Source: Rhipidocladum racemiflorum (taxonomy: Eukaryota; Streptophyta; Magnoliopsida; Poales; Poaceae). Taken from it: a stretch of DNA of 64,000 bases. The notes beneath the pieces were generated by a model. That model did not search any database, had not been told where the DNA came from, and saw only the letters and a list, made by a program, of their open reading frames with translations. Within the stretch, counting starts at the first letter, position 1; each line of letters begins with the position of its first letter. Shown here one piece after another: positions 1 to 9,985 of the stretch. Made by a program: the position numbers and the translations under genes. Location of the stretch: contig CM070571.1 of the NCBI GenBank assembly GCA_036346355.1, positions 48,752,293-48,816,292 of the forward strand. Reading direction: 5' to 3'.

Positions 1-675
1 TTGGGTTGGCTGGCTACTATCGGCGTTTTTTTGCAGGATTTCTCTATCATTGCCAAGCCACTTTCGCAGCTGACTCAGAAGAGGATGAAATTCCAGTGGA
101 CTGCAGAGTGTGAGCACAGTTTCTGCACTTTGAAGGAGAAGTTAGTGACTGCTCCTGTTCTTACCCTTCCCGAGCTTGGGAAGCGCTTCACTGTTTATTC
201 TGATGCTTCTCGTTTGGGATTTGGTTGTGTGCTCATGTAAGATGGCAAGGTGATTGCTTATGCATCGAGGCAGTTGAAAAAGCATGAGCAGAACTATCCC
301 ACACATGATCTTGAGCTAGCCGCTGTGGTGTTTGCATTGAAGATTTGGAGGCACTATCTGTATGGCGAGTCTTGTGATATCTTCACTGATCACAAGAGCC
401 TCAAGTACATCTTTACTCAGAAAGATTTGAACTTGAGGAAGAGGAGGTGGCTGGAATTGATAAAGGATTATGACCTCACTATCCAGTACCATCCGGGTAA
501 GGCAAATGTGGTGGCTGACGCTCTAAGTCGCAAGATAATGCCCCCTGTCATTGATTGTCTTGTTGCTGATTTTGAGCGATTGGGAGTCTCCTACTGCTTT
601 GCGGGGACCATGCAAGCTAAAACTCAATTGATTCTTGAGTCAGCGATTCCCGAGCGTGTGCGGGAGGCACAGTAG
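1..675 (+). pseudogene. pol: Ty3/gypsy pol fragment: end of reverse transcriptase and RNase H (family A)
   Basis: The 3' end of the reverse transcriptase and the RNase H of a chromovirus-like gypsy polyprotein; the rest lies left of the window. Visible are the post-RT motif IAKPLSQLT, the RNase H start VYSDASRLGFGCVLM, YASRQLKKHEQNYPTHDLELAAVV, TDHKSLKYIF and ADALSRK. An extra T in the T-run at 26-32 shifts the frame from LAGYYRRF into the downstream frame. A TAA at 238-240 replaces the expected Gln after GCVLM, and a TAG at 673-675 lies between RNase H and integrase. The gene is therefore dead as a single reading frame. RNase H removes RNA template during reverse transcription in the virus-like particle. 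The following polypurine tract and LTR-A tie it to family A. The domain call is very secure. Confidence 0.93.
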
Positions 676-2081
676 CATGATCGTTTGCTCCAGCAGGTGA
701 GGAAGCGCCTTGAGGATGGCAAGTCTGGAGACTTTACCGTTGATGATACGGGAGCTTTGAGGTTTCAGGGTCGTCTATGCGTACCTCAAAAATCCCAAGT
801 GAAAGAGGATATTCTGAAGGAGGCTCATCGCATCCCGTACACGGTCCATCCTGGGGAGACCAAGATGTATAGGGATTTGAAAAAGAATTTCTGGTGGAAA
901 AGGATGAGAGTGGATATTGCCAAGTATGTGGCGTCTTGTGGGATTTGTCAGAAGATCAAGGCCGAACACAAGCGCCCTGCTGGTCTGTTGCAGCCATTGG
1001 AGATCCTTGTGTGGCCGTGGGATGACATCTCTATGGATTTTGTGGTTGGCCTACCTCGTACTCCACGAGGGAAGGATGCTGTTTGGGTTGTGGTGGACCG
1101 TCTTGGCAAGTCTGCACACTTCATTCCCATCCGCACTACCCATTCAGCGAGCGAGTTGGCTCCCATCTATGTGCGGGAGATTGTGAGACTGCATGGGGTA
1201 CCCAAGACCATTATCTCTGATTGGGATGCGAAATTTGTTTCAAAATTTTGGGAGAGTTTGCAGAGTGCTTTGGGTACACAACTTCGCCTTAGTACCGCTT
1301 TCCATCCTCAGACGGATGGGTAGTCTGAGCGTACCATTCAGACTTTGGAAGACATGCTCAGGGCCTATGTGATGGCTTGGAAAGGTAGCTGGGAGATCAT
1401 TTGCCTTTGGCAGAGTTTGCTTATAATAACAGCTATCATTCTAGCATCCGGGCTGCTCCTTATGAGGTACTGTTTGGCCGGAAGTGCAGATCACCGCTTT
1501 GTTGGGATGCTGTGGGCGAGAGAGCAGTTCTTGGACCGGATTGGGTTCAGCAGACTGTTGATCGCGTGGCGGAGGTACGGCAGAACCTTCTTGCAGCGCA
1601 GAGCAGACAGAAAAGCTATGCTGATGTGAGGAGGCGAGATTTGGAGTTTGAGGTGGGTGATAGCGTACTCTTGCGAGTATCTCCCACTAAGGGTGTGGTT
1701 CGATTTGGCACCAAGGGGAAGCTCAGTCCGAGGTATGTTGGGCTGTTTCCTATTATCGCCCGAGTTGGTAAGCTGGCCTATCGTCTGGAGCTACCGGAGT
1801 CAATGCAAGGAGTGCATAGTGTGTTCCATGTTTCGATGCTGAGAAAATACTTGCATGATCTGGAGTTGGTGGTTCCGTTGGAACCATTAGTGCTTGAGCA
1901 GGACCTCACCTTCGAGTCCCGTCCTGTGAAAATTCTGGGGACTTCGGAGCAAGTGATGAAGAACAGGACGCTCAAGTTTGTCAAAGTCCTGTGGTCACAT
2001 CAGACCGAGAGAGAAGTGACTTGGGAGCTGGAGTCCCGCATGCGCGAGAAGTATCCCAAACTTTTCGCCTCAGGTATGTGA
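676..2081 (+). pseudogene. pol: Ty3/gypsy integrase with C-terminal chromodomain-like tail (family A)
   Basis: Integrase part of the same polyprotein, which inserts the cDNA into the chromosome. In order: the HHCC zinc finger (H..H..CGICQK, about 820-960), the catalytic core with first Asp in ISMDFVVGLP, second Asp in the IISDWDAKF stretch and Glu in TIQTLED, then the GKLSPRYVG and VFHVSMLRKY region and a chromodomain-like tail (PVKILG...KVLW...TWELESRMREKYPKLF). A TAG at 1321-1323 replaces the Gln of the usual GQSER motif. One base is missing near 1396-1400, so the core and the C-terminal part lie in different frames. The stop is the TGA at 2079-2081. A tail of this form is usual in plant chromoviruses (Tekay/Del-like). 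The lineage within chromoviruses is inferred, not tested. Confidence 0.92.
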
Positions 2082-2152
2082 TGCGAAACCTAGCTATCTT
2101 TTGCTTTGCTGGGTTGCGTATTGGTGTGTCTTGGATTCGAGGTCGACTCCTG

Positions 2153-2168
2153 TTGAACGGGGGGAGAA
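2153..2168 (+). other. Polypurine tract of family A element
   Basis: A purine-rich run with six G residues ends at the base before the LTR start TGTGACACC. It is the expected plus-strand primer site. The sequence just upstream (GGATTCGAGGTCGA) recurs before the polypurine tract of the non-coding element at 61357-61394. Confidence 0.85.
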
Positions 2169-2694
2169 TGTGACACCACGGAGTGTCGTAACCTTATAAA
2201 AAGTGAATGTTAAGGTCAAAAACATTATGGAATGTGGAATTGGAGGTTGAAACCATAAGGTATGAGGTTTATTTGCGTTTCCGGGCCGATTCGGGGAGTT
2301 TGGGCCTTTTCGGGGGAGTTTGGGCCTAAGGGAAAGGGTCGTGGGCTTTGGTGGGAAGGAGTTTGAGTCCAAATAGGAGTAGGAGACCTGGTTGGGGGCC
2401 TCCCCCAGCCCTTATTGTGCCCCCCTGCTGTGTGCGCCCTGCCCCCCATTGCCCTAGCCGCCCCCCATCTCCCCTCTCCCTTTTGCTTGCGCCCCCTTGC
2501 TCTCCATTGCACCACCACCCCTCTCCTCACCTCTCCACCACCCTTGCTGCCCCTAGGGGAGTTCTCCACTTCACCACCCCAAAGATCCGTCCATTGGAGC
2601 GCTCCGCGACGAGGAGATCCGGTGGATTCGGAGCGAGGAGGGAGATCGCGCGAACCGGGAGGAGATCTGTTGGTTCTTCATTCGTCGGGCGAAG

Positions 2695-3927
2695 GTATGG
2701 ACATGGGAATCCTTGGGGTTAGTCTAGGTACTGTTCTAAGGGTTGATATCATGTTTTTAGATCAATTGGTGGTGCTATAATTGGGTATATTAGATGGAAT
2801 ATAGAGTTTGCCACGTTCTCTGTTTCGGGCAGCATGAGCAGTCGACCTAGGATTTGGGTTTTCGCCAATTTAGATTCGGAATTTGGTCGGCGGCCTTTTT
2901 AAGACGTTGTAGGTAATTTCAATACCTTTTAGTGTGTATAAAGAACGTCCAATTCCGCCCAGACGTTTGAAAGTTATGCTCATTTTACAGAACGTGTTAA
3001 AAACTGTGACGTGATTGGAACAGATCACGGTATTCTGTAGATTAAACAACTTTAGAGTCCGAATCAGTTTTTCCATATAATTAGAAAAAGTTAGGAAATT
3101 TCCTAAGCTACGCGAGGATGTACTCGTTTAATCGATTCGGAGTTTTAGAACCTGAGTTATGCTCGTTGCAAGTCTGCTGTCCCGACGGGACAGAACCTCT
3201 GTTTTGGGTTGTGCGAGTAGTTTGCGAAGTCAGGGTAGAAGAGTGTTTGAGTATTGTTTTGTGGGCATGATTTTTGATTGTGTGGTGACAATGTGGAGGT
3301 GGTGTGACCCCGGGGGTGCCCTCTACTTCTCGCCAATCCGTCGCCCGTGGTTGAGGCAAGTGTATTGGAATGGGTAGCGGGTTGTAGATTGCTAGTTTTG
3401 TTGAGATTGAAATGGAATATATGATATGTTCACATGCCATGCTTTAATGTTTGCCATTGATATGATGAATATGTTTTATTATGTTATGATGCCATGTGTT
3501 ATTGTACAAGATATCTATGATGTTGGCATGTTTCCATACATGGCCGGGTCGGTGAGGAAGTCATAACTAGTCTGGTAAGGTCGGTGAGAAAGTTATGACT
3601 AGTCCGAAGCGCCATTGAGTAAGTCCTACATCGTGATTCCATCCACCGTGGTGAATGGAAGCGAGGAGTAGGCACCCTCCATCTTCGGGATGGAAGGGAG
3701 GAGAGGGTGCACACCGACGGGTGTGTACTCAACCATACCGGTATGAGTTTTCAGGAGGCATGTGCATCGCATCGCATTGCATACATGATGATGATGATAA
3801 TGATATGTGATCATGAATAAGGTGATAGACATGATGTGAGTTGTTTTAGCCATGTAATTGTTCTTTGTACCATTGCAATATACTTGCTGAGTGTTGAACT
3901 CACGTTTGTGCTTTCTTGTTGTTTTAG
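2695..3927 (+). other. Candidate leader introns in LTR-A copy A1 (GT-AG then GC-AG)
   Basis: Intron 1 would run 2695-3298 (CGAAG/GTATGG ... GTGGAG/GTGG). The small exon is 3299-3355 (57 nt). Intron 2 would run 3356-3927 with donor GTTGAG/GCAAGTG and a T-rich acceptor ending TTTTAG/GTACC. The same borders can be found in the other LTR-A copies that cover the region, and copy A9 lacks intron 1 exactly. This is prediction from sequence; no transcript was available. Confidence 0.5.
3541..3745 (+). repeat. Conserved chain of hairpins inside LTR-A
   Basis: First a duplicated block containing GGTCGGTGAG..AAGT (3548-3612), whose halves also pair (TCATAACT/AGTTATGA). Then TTCCAT...ATGGAA (3637-3660), GCACCCTC...GAGGGTGC (3672-3710) enclosing CCATC/GATGG, CACACC/GGTGTG (3710-3725) and the palindrome CATACCGGTATG (3734-3745). 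The block recurs in every LTR-A copy that reaches this region. Confidence 0.7.
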
Positions 3928-4358
3928 GTACCATGAGACCAGCATGCGGGGAAGGGAAATAGTCACACTTCTACACTTAGCTTCACTTATTTGTTCCCAC
4001 AGTCAGTCAATTGGAGTCTTGATAATAAATTAAGTGTGATGCTTATTGATTTATGGTTTAGTTTTGCGATATGAGAGTCTTATTGTTCGTTTGGCTCATG
4101 GAGACATTGAATGCTTGGAATTAGACCTATATTGCTGTCATGCCGTTAATTATTGCTATTTTAGATGCCTCTTATATTGCCATATATTGCTATGCTGTTG
4201 TTGTTCCTTCAATTCATGTTAAAATAAATCAGATGCTGCCGAAATTTCGGTGTTTAGCATTCGTGCCTTTGCTGTAATTTACTTGTATTTGTGGTATTTA
4301 GAGGTTGCTTAGTCTATGTTTGGTAGCATTCGGGCATATTAAATGCCGTGGTGTTACA

Positions 4359-5000
4359 CATCTGTACTCTCTTGTGCATTTATTTCTCAAGTTTGTGAGA
4401 AGTAGAGAGAAAAGTTGAGTGAATTGTGTTCATAGCATTCATTGAGCCATCAAAAGCACTCAACATCCTCAAGTGAACATCAAATTTATTACTTTTGATG
4501 GTTGTCGCCTCCTAGACGGCTTGGAGGCATGGGATCGGTGATCTTCTCAACGAAGATTGTGATAAGGCCCGATCGGTTCTAAATGTAAGGAGATCCCCTA
4601 CCCGAAGTGGGAAGAGCTACCCCAAGCATACGAGGAAGGATCAATTGTGCAAAGGAGCCAGCTTGAAGTGAGTCAAGCTACCTCAACGTGGATTAGGGGA
4701 GACTGACAAGTCTCCGAGACCATGGGTTAAATTTTGTGCCTCTCATTTGTGGTTTGTTTCCTTGTTGCTTTAATTCGTGTAATTTGCAATTCTAGGTTAT
4801 TTAGGCTTGTTCATCTATATAGAATTGATTGCTTGTTTAGACTTAGCATTGTCGGTGCACATTAGCAAAACTTAGAAGATTTAGGTCTTGTTCATGAAAA
4901 TTGTCGATTCTTGTTTTAATTGTCCATTCATAGCAATTAGAGTTAAAAATTTTTATAACCTCCTATTCACCCCCTCTAGTCGGTTATCCTTGATCCTACA
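4359..5000 (+). mobile_element. 3' part of a copia 5' LTR, broken by the family A element
   Basis: The stretch ends in CACCCCCTCTAGTCG then GATCCTACA, directly followed by a primer binding site, which is how SIRE/Maximus-like copia LTRs end. Its left part is missing because the family A element (ending at 4358) sits here. No gene is seen in it. The LTR start would be found left of the family A insertion, outside the window. Confidence 0.75.
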
Positions 5001-5002
5001 AG

Positions 5003-5013
5003 TGGTATCAAAG
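5003..5013 (+). other. Primer binding site of copia element
   Basis: TGGTATCAAAG lies two bases after the LTR end and resembles the complement of the initiator Met tRNA 3' end (usual form TGGTATCAGAG, one mismatch). Confidence 0.85.
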
Positions 5014-5053
5014 TTTGGTCTCTCGTTTTTAGACTTTACCATCTAGAGAGAAA

Positions 5054-5461
5054 ATGATGGCTAGTGTGGGTGTATCTATTGGTGAAGCACCTTTCTTTGA
5101 TGGCACAAATTACGCGTATCAAAAAATACACATGACTGTTTACCAAGCATATGGAGAATTATCGGTGAGGGTTTAGCTATGTCACTTGATCCCACTACCT
5201 CAATTGATCAAGATGAACGAAACTCTCACCTCAATGCTCAAGCGATGAAGGCTTTGTTTGGAGCCATGAATGCGGATGAATTCAATCGTGTGATCAATCT
5301 TGAGACCGCTCATGAGATTTGGACAACCCTCTCCGAAATTCATGAGGCTATATCTGCAGTCAAGGAGGCCAAATTGCATATGCTTAGGATCAAATATGAG
5401 AGTTTTATTATGTTGCCCCATGAAAACATCACCGAGATGTATTCACGGTTAAACAACATAG
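5054..5461 (+). pseudogene. gag: Copia gag, N-terminal part, split by a solo LTR
   Basis: Start of a SIRE/Maximus-like copia Gag, the structural protein of the virus-like particle. The start ATG at 5054 (or 5057) gives MASVGVSIGEAPFFDGTNY, a familiar start for this family. The reading frame shifts near 5130, after IHMTVY, into the frame holding SLDPTTSIDQDERN, ALFGAMNADEFNRV and HEIWTTLSEIHE. It runs to MYSRLNNIV and is then broken by the antisense solo LTR at 5462. The frame resumes at 7282 as IELKSLGGSL, which matches the expected continuation. Confidence in family and breakpoint is high. Confidence 0.88.
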
Positions 5462-6116
5462 TGTAGGATCGATGTAAACAAATATAGCAATCAGAGGGGG
5501 GGGGGTGAATGATTGTGCGAAAACTAAAACAAATTTTTGATCTATTAAAAATTCACCCTAAAACAGAACCAAATAACTGCCTTGTATTCGACAAAAATAG
5601 ATTGATAGACGTTCGGTAAAATGTGAATTTCTGGAGATCTAACCGTCAGATCGATCTAAAATTTGGACACAAGAAACTAGATTCCCATACGAATCGAACC
5701 CAAAAAGTATTAGCTCGATTGGACTTATGGATCAAAAGTTATGAAACTTGCAAGCTTGCTGTGACAGAAGATGACAAGAATTAATCTAACCAAAACTTCA
5801 AGATTAAAGAAGAACGACAAAAGATTAATCAACTAAACTTTGAGGAACCCTAAATCAATACCCTAGAAAGGTTTTTGATGAATCAAATCAAGATGAAACT
5901 CAAGGAACAAAAACCAATCTAGAATCATAAAAGGCATGCAAAAAAGAACCAAAACAGGAAACACTATAGCGACGTGGTTACTGTAGCACGCAAGGATATG
6001 TAAGAATTGATCTTTATTTCTTTTGTCTAAAGTACTCCCATCAAAAGAGTACAAACCCTAAAACAAAGCTCTAAGCTCTTAATGTCTGGATTGCATAAAC
6101 AGGAGGCGCCTCCCCC

Positions 6117-6124
6117 TATTTATA
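6117..6124 (-). promoter_or_regulatory. TATA box of antisense solo copia LTR
   Basis: TATAAATA on the minus strand, followed by a G-rich stretch and GGCGCC. The position, about 1150 bp from the LTR start, suits a long U3. Confidence 0.6.
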
Positions 6125-6693
6125 CAGAGCAAACACATAGAGTCCAGAATACAATTACTACTCCTAATCCTAGAAGGAGTCCCACTCCTAATCCTAGAAG
6201 GAGTATGTATTCAACACAACTCCACTTGGCCCAACCTGGCCAAATACATCTCTTGCACGCGTATGGCAACCCAGCCATACTCACGTGACTAACAACTCTT
6301 GCACGTGTATGGCCACCATGCCATACTCATGTGACTAACCATTCTTCATGTGCACCATTCTCTTAGCCCGAACATCCCGCATGACATCCTTGACCACCAA
6401 GATCTCAGTTCCTCCTGAACCTAGTCCCGAACCTCTGTTCCTCCATGAACCTAGTTCCGGTCCTGTCATCGACCACGTTCGCCCTCGAGCAACACCTGCA
6501 CATGAACAAACCACAAAACGATTCCGAGCACAAGTCCGCGACTTGACTCAACATTAGTCCATGCAAATACTCACATGAGCATTGCATAAGTTTAAAACAT
6601 GCATTATGAAATTCAAACAAATTTCATAACCACAGATCAATCACCAAACAATTTTCAAAAACACAAAAATCAACCTCGAGCAAAAACCATTCA

Positions 6694-7165
6694 CGCCGGA
6701 CCAAACATCGGTCCGGCGCAGCTCACGACGGACCAAATATTTGGTCTGGTGTACATGCGAAAGTCTCAGTTCAAATCAGAGAAAACATGTTCAAAAACAC
6801 GTTTACGACAGACCAAATTTTTGGTCCGGCGTACATGCAAAAACAACGCTCAAAAATGCGTTCACGACGGACCAAGAATTTGGTCCGGCGTGCATGCTCC
6901 GTGGTTACATAAAAGCTTACTGTTTTCAACAAGTTTGGTCCGGCACAAAACATGTTTACGACGGACTAAACAAAAATCAGTCCAGCATACACAAAAAAAA
7001 CTTCAAATCGCCGTTCACGACGGACCAAAACTTTGGTCCGACGTGCATGTAAAAATAGCCGTCAAAAGCTCATTCACGGCGGACCAAAAGTTTGGTCTGG
7101 CGTAGCCTCGAGAAACGGTCCGGCGCAGATGGGAAACTTACTGTTTTTCCAAGTTTGGTCCGGTG
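6694..7165. repeat. Array of palindromic GGACCAAA/TTTGGTCC units
   Basis: Seven or eight diverged units, spaced about 40-80 bp, each centred on a palindrome and usually followed by GGCGT(A/G)CATG. Examples: CGCCGGACC/GGTCCGGCG (6694-6718), GACCAAATATTTGGTC (6731-6746), a similar unit at 6811-6826, and CGGACCAAA/TTTGGTCCG (7021-7040). Further units lie near 6868, 6960 and 7081, and half-units near 6934 and 7154. They lie in the U3 of the solo LTR. Confidence 0.8.
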
Positions 7166-7281
7166 CCAATGCGAAACTTACTATTTTTGTTAAATTCTGT
7201 CCGGCACTAAAAGAACCACATGCACACATATTTGCAAATTCAATTCTAAGCCAATTTTTCAGCACATGATTTCACATGTAG

Positions 7282-8710
7282 TAATCGAACTTAAGAGCCT
7301 TGGGGGTTCACTAACCGATCTTGATGTTGTTCGCAAGATGCTTAGAGATCTACCGGACAAATACGAGACGTTGGCGATGCTATTCCTCAACTCACTCGAG
7401 TTGACAAAGATGATGCCAACCGCTCTTTTGGGCAACCTCATTACGAATCAGTTGTACAAGAAAGACAAGGAAGAGTTCTTGGAGCAAAGCTCTTCCAGGA
7501 AGAAGACCATTGCACTAAAGGCCAAAGCGGAATCAAACGAGGAGTCACTTGACAACTCCGAGGGCTACACCGAGGAGGAAATGGCCCTCCTTGTGAGAAG
7601 GATGAGGAGGTTTATGAAGAGGCGCTCAAGCTCACGCGCTCCTCATAAACACAAGAATGGAGAACACTCAAGCAATCGATGATTTGCTAACGTTCGGTGC
7701 TTTGAGTGCAATGAGAAGGGGCACTTTGCCTCTCATTGTCCTAAGAAGAGGGAAAAGGATGACAAGGGCAAGTCATTCAAAAAGAAGAAATTTGAAGGAA
7801 AGAAGAAACTTTTCAAAAGGCTTCACAAGGATGGCAAGGGTGAAGCTCATATTAGAGAATGGGACTCCGAAGAGGAATATTCGGACTCCAACTCTTCCGA
7901 TGAGGAAACTCCATCAAAGAAGAAGAGCCTTGTCAGTGTTGCGATTAGAGAAGCTTCATCACCATTCGTCACTCCTCTATGTCTTATGACAAAGGGAGAT
8001 AGGGTAAATTCTAATGACGATTACGATCCCTCATATGATGAATTCCTAGATATGCTTGTTGATTTAAATGAATATCTTGGCAAGGACAAGGCTAAGCATA
8101 AAGCCATAAGAAAAGAGTTCACTTCTCTCATGGATTCCTACAATGAGCTAAAAGAAGCTCATGATTCTCTCCTTCTAAAAAATGACTTTAAATCAACAAT
8201 TGATATAGGAGTTTCGTGTGATTTGATTAATGTTATGCCTAGAATAGATGATCATTCTTGTACTATTTCTAAATCTAGCATAGCTACCTCTTGTGATGAT
8301 TTACTTGCCATGTTATCTAGCTCATGTTGTAGTTCCTTCTCTATTGACAATAGCAATGATTTGATTAATGAGAACAATGAGCTCAAGGAGCAAGTGTCTA
8401 AGCTTAGTAAGAGGTTGGATCAGTGTTTCAAGGGTAAGGAAACACTAGATAAAATTTTGAGTGGCCAACGATGCTCCTACAACAAAGAAGGCCTTAGGGC
8501 AATAAAGCTACAAGGTTTGTGAAATCAAATGGGAAATTTTGCTATAAGTGTCATGACGTGGGACATATAGCACACAATTACCCATTAGGTAAAGCTCCTA
8601 AAGACAATGTTCATGATTCATGTTATGTGCTTAGGAGAAATACCAATGGTAGAGTAGTAGCTAAATTTGTTGATACTCCTATACTCGGTTGCAAAAAGAA
8701 TGCCATTTGA
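7282..8710 (+). pseudogene. gag: Copia gag, C-terminal part with CCHC zinc knuckles
   Basis: This continues the Gag split at 5461: IELKSLGGSLTDLDVVRKMLRDLP is typical of UBN2-type copia Gag. A TGA at 7680-7682 (probably from CGA or AGA) interrupts it. Just after it comes a full zinc knuckle, CFECNEKGHFASHC (about 7701-7742), then a Lys/Glu/Ser-rich linker. A second knuckle, CYKCHDVGHIAHNY (about 8537-8578), has lost its last Cys. The frame shifts just before the TGA near 8520. The long acidic region with NELKEQVSKLSKRLDQCFKG looks like a coiled coil. The knuckles normally bind element RNA. The gene is broken but easily recognised. Confidence 0.87.
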
Positions 8711-8814
8711 GTGCCCAAAGTTTTAGTTACCAACCTCCAAGAACCCAAACAAATTTGAGTACCTAAAAGAGTTTGATTGTCTTTTGTAGGTAAACTATAA
8801 GACCGGTGGACGGC

Positions 8815-9110
8815 ATTGGGTGTTGGATAGCGGTTGCATGCAACATATGACCGGAGATCGAAAGATGTTCACCACATTTGAGAATGGAGGAGGAGATCAT
8901 GACAAGATTACATTTGGCGATAATAGCAAGGGAAATGTATTGGGATTGGGTAAAATTGCTATCTCAAATGACCTTTCAATCTCGAATGTATCTTTAGTTG
9001 AGACATTAAATTTCAATTTGCTATCCGTGCTCAAATTTGTGATCTCGGCCTCATTTGCTCATTCTCTCGTAATGGAGTTAAAATTTCTAAAGAAAATGAC
9101 AAATCCTTAG
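8815..9110 (+). pseudogene. pol: Copia aspartic protease
   Basis: Protease part of the copia polyprotein. The catalytic motif is in HWVLDSGCMQHMTGD (about 8815-8855), followed by FTTFENGGGD, ITFGDNSKGNVLGLGKI and ISNVSLVETLNFNLLSV, the usual order for copia proteases. The protease cleaves the Gag-Pol precursor. Stops and frame changes follow after about 9108, where the GAG-pre-integrase region should be. Confidence 0.87.
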
Positions 9111-9189
9111 TCTTTAAAAGTTTTCGATTTGGCAATATTTATCTTGTTGATTTCAGTTCAAATGAGTCGTGTCTTCAAACATGCTTAAT

Positions 9190-9985
9190 TGCAAAAACAT
9201 CCTTGAGATGATTATGTCATGAAGACTAGCTCATGTTGGAATGATCCAACTCAAAAAGCTTTTCAAAAATGATTTAGTTGTGGGCTTGAAAGATGTGAAG
9301 TTTAAGAAAAACAAGCTATGTAGTGCTTGTCAAGCCGACAAACAAGTTGCTAGCTCTCATCCTTCAAAGAGTATCATGTCCACCTCTAGACCATTAAAGC
9401 TCTTACACATGGATTTGTTTGGCCCAACAATCTATAAGAGCATCGGGGGAAATTCTTATTGTTTAGTGATTGTAGATGACTATCGAGATTTACATGGGTT
9501 TTCTTCCGACATGAAAAATCCGAAGTCCCCAATATTTTCAAAAGCTTTGCAAAAAGGGCACAAAATGAATTTGATTTTAAAATCAAGAAAATTCTTTGTG
9601 ATAATGGTTCCGAATTCAAGAATACAAAAATTGAAGATTTTTGTGATGAACTTGGAATAAAGCACGAATTTTTCGCAACATATACTCTGAAGCAAAATAG
9701 ATTAGTAGAACGAAAAAATCGTACATTAATCGAAATGGCAAAGACAATGCTTGATGATTATAATACTTCCGTTAATTTTTAGGCGGAAGCAATCAATACC
9801 GCATGTCATGCCATAAACCGTCTTTATTTCCATCAATTTTTGAAAAAGACTTCTTATGAACTTCTTATTGGCAGAAGACCGAACATTTCCTATTTTTGTG
9901 TTTTTGGTTGCAAGTGCTTTATTTTGAAAAAGGGTGTTTGGCTCTCTAAATTTCAGAGCCGATGCGATGAAGGTTTTTGTCGGGG
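9190..9985 (+). pseudogene. pol: Copia integrase, truncated
   Basis: GAG-pre-integrase and integrase core, in at least two frames. Visible are HVGMIQLKKLF, CSACQADKQVASSHPSK (zinc finger Cys pair), LLHMDLFGPT (first Asp), CDNGSEFKNTKIEDFC (second Asp) and VERKNRTLIEMAKTML (Glu). Frameshifts lie near 9490-9650. A TAG near 9780 replaces the Trp of the usual WAEA motif. FGCKCFILKKGV and FQSRCDEGF follow, then homology stops abruptly near 9985. Reverse transcriptase and RNase H are missing, so the copia element was cut here by a later event that brought in the sequence at 9986-10630. Confidence 0.88.

Larger units (their letters stand above)
2169..4358 (+). mobile_element. 3' LTR-A (copy A1), 2190 bp
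   Basis: It starts TGTGACACC directly after a polypurine tract and ends GGTGTTACA, so the ends form the short inverted repeat expected of an LTR. Its parts are a promoter-like stretch with repeated TGGGCC/TGGGCT (2275-2350), a pyrimidine-rich leader (2400-2580), a candidate GT-AG intron (2695-3298), a 57 nt segment (3299-3355), a candidate GC-AG intron (3356-3927), a chain of hairpins (3541-3745) and a terminal palindrome CCGAAATTTCGG (4239-4250). The intron calls are inference from splice-site form and comparison with the other LTR-A copies. Apparent reading frames through the proline-rich leader are chance translations. The matching 5' LTR lies outside the window. Confidence 0.92.
5462..7276 (-). 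mobile_element. Solo copia LTR, antisense, inside copia gag (1815 bp)
   Basis: Read on the minus strand it starts TGTGAAATCATG and ends TCACCCCC...GATCCTACA, the same kind of 3' end as the host copia LTR at 4359-5000. A TATAAATA box on the minus strand lies at 6117-6124. Removing it rejoins the gag frame. The flanking five bases are CATAG (5457-5461) and TGTAG (7277-7281): the right length and place for a target duplication, but differing at two positions, both transitions. There is no gag or pol inside, so it is a solo LTR formed by recombination between two LTRs. It also holds a palindrome array (6694-7165) and two short tandem duplications (6160-6205 and about 6252-6345). Confidence 0.78.

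Noticed and set aside
2348..2780. Proline-rich reading frames in the LTR-A leader (also 22061-22391, 32157-32498, 57829-58239, 61652-62076)
   Set aside because: They come from pyrimidine-rich leader sequence, overlap in several frames and both strands, and are not kept between LTR-A copies.
6599..7105. 168-codon frame over the palindrome array
   Set aside because: The palindromic repeat keeps frames open on both strands. It overlaps U3 of an antisense LTR.
5462..7276. Possible MITE or DNA transposon inside copia gag
   Set aside because: TG...CA ends, the same 3' end as a copia LTR, a TATA box and a 5-base flank fit a solo LTR better. No long terminal inverted repeat is present.
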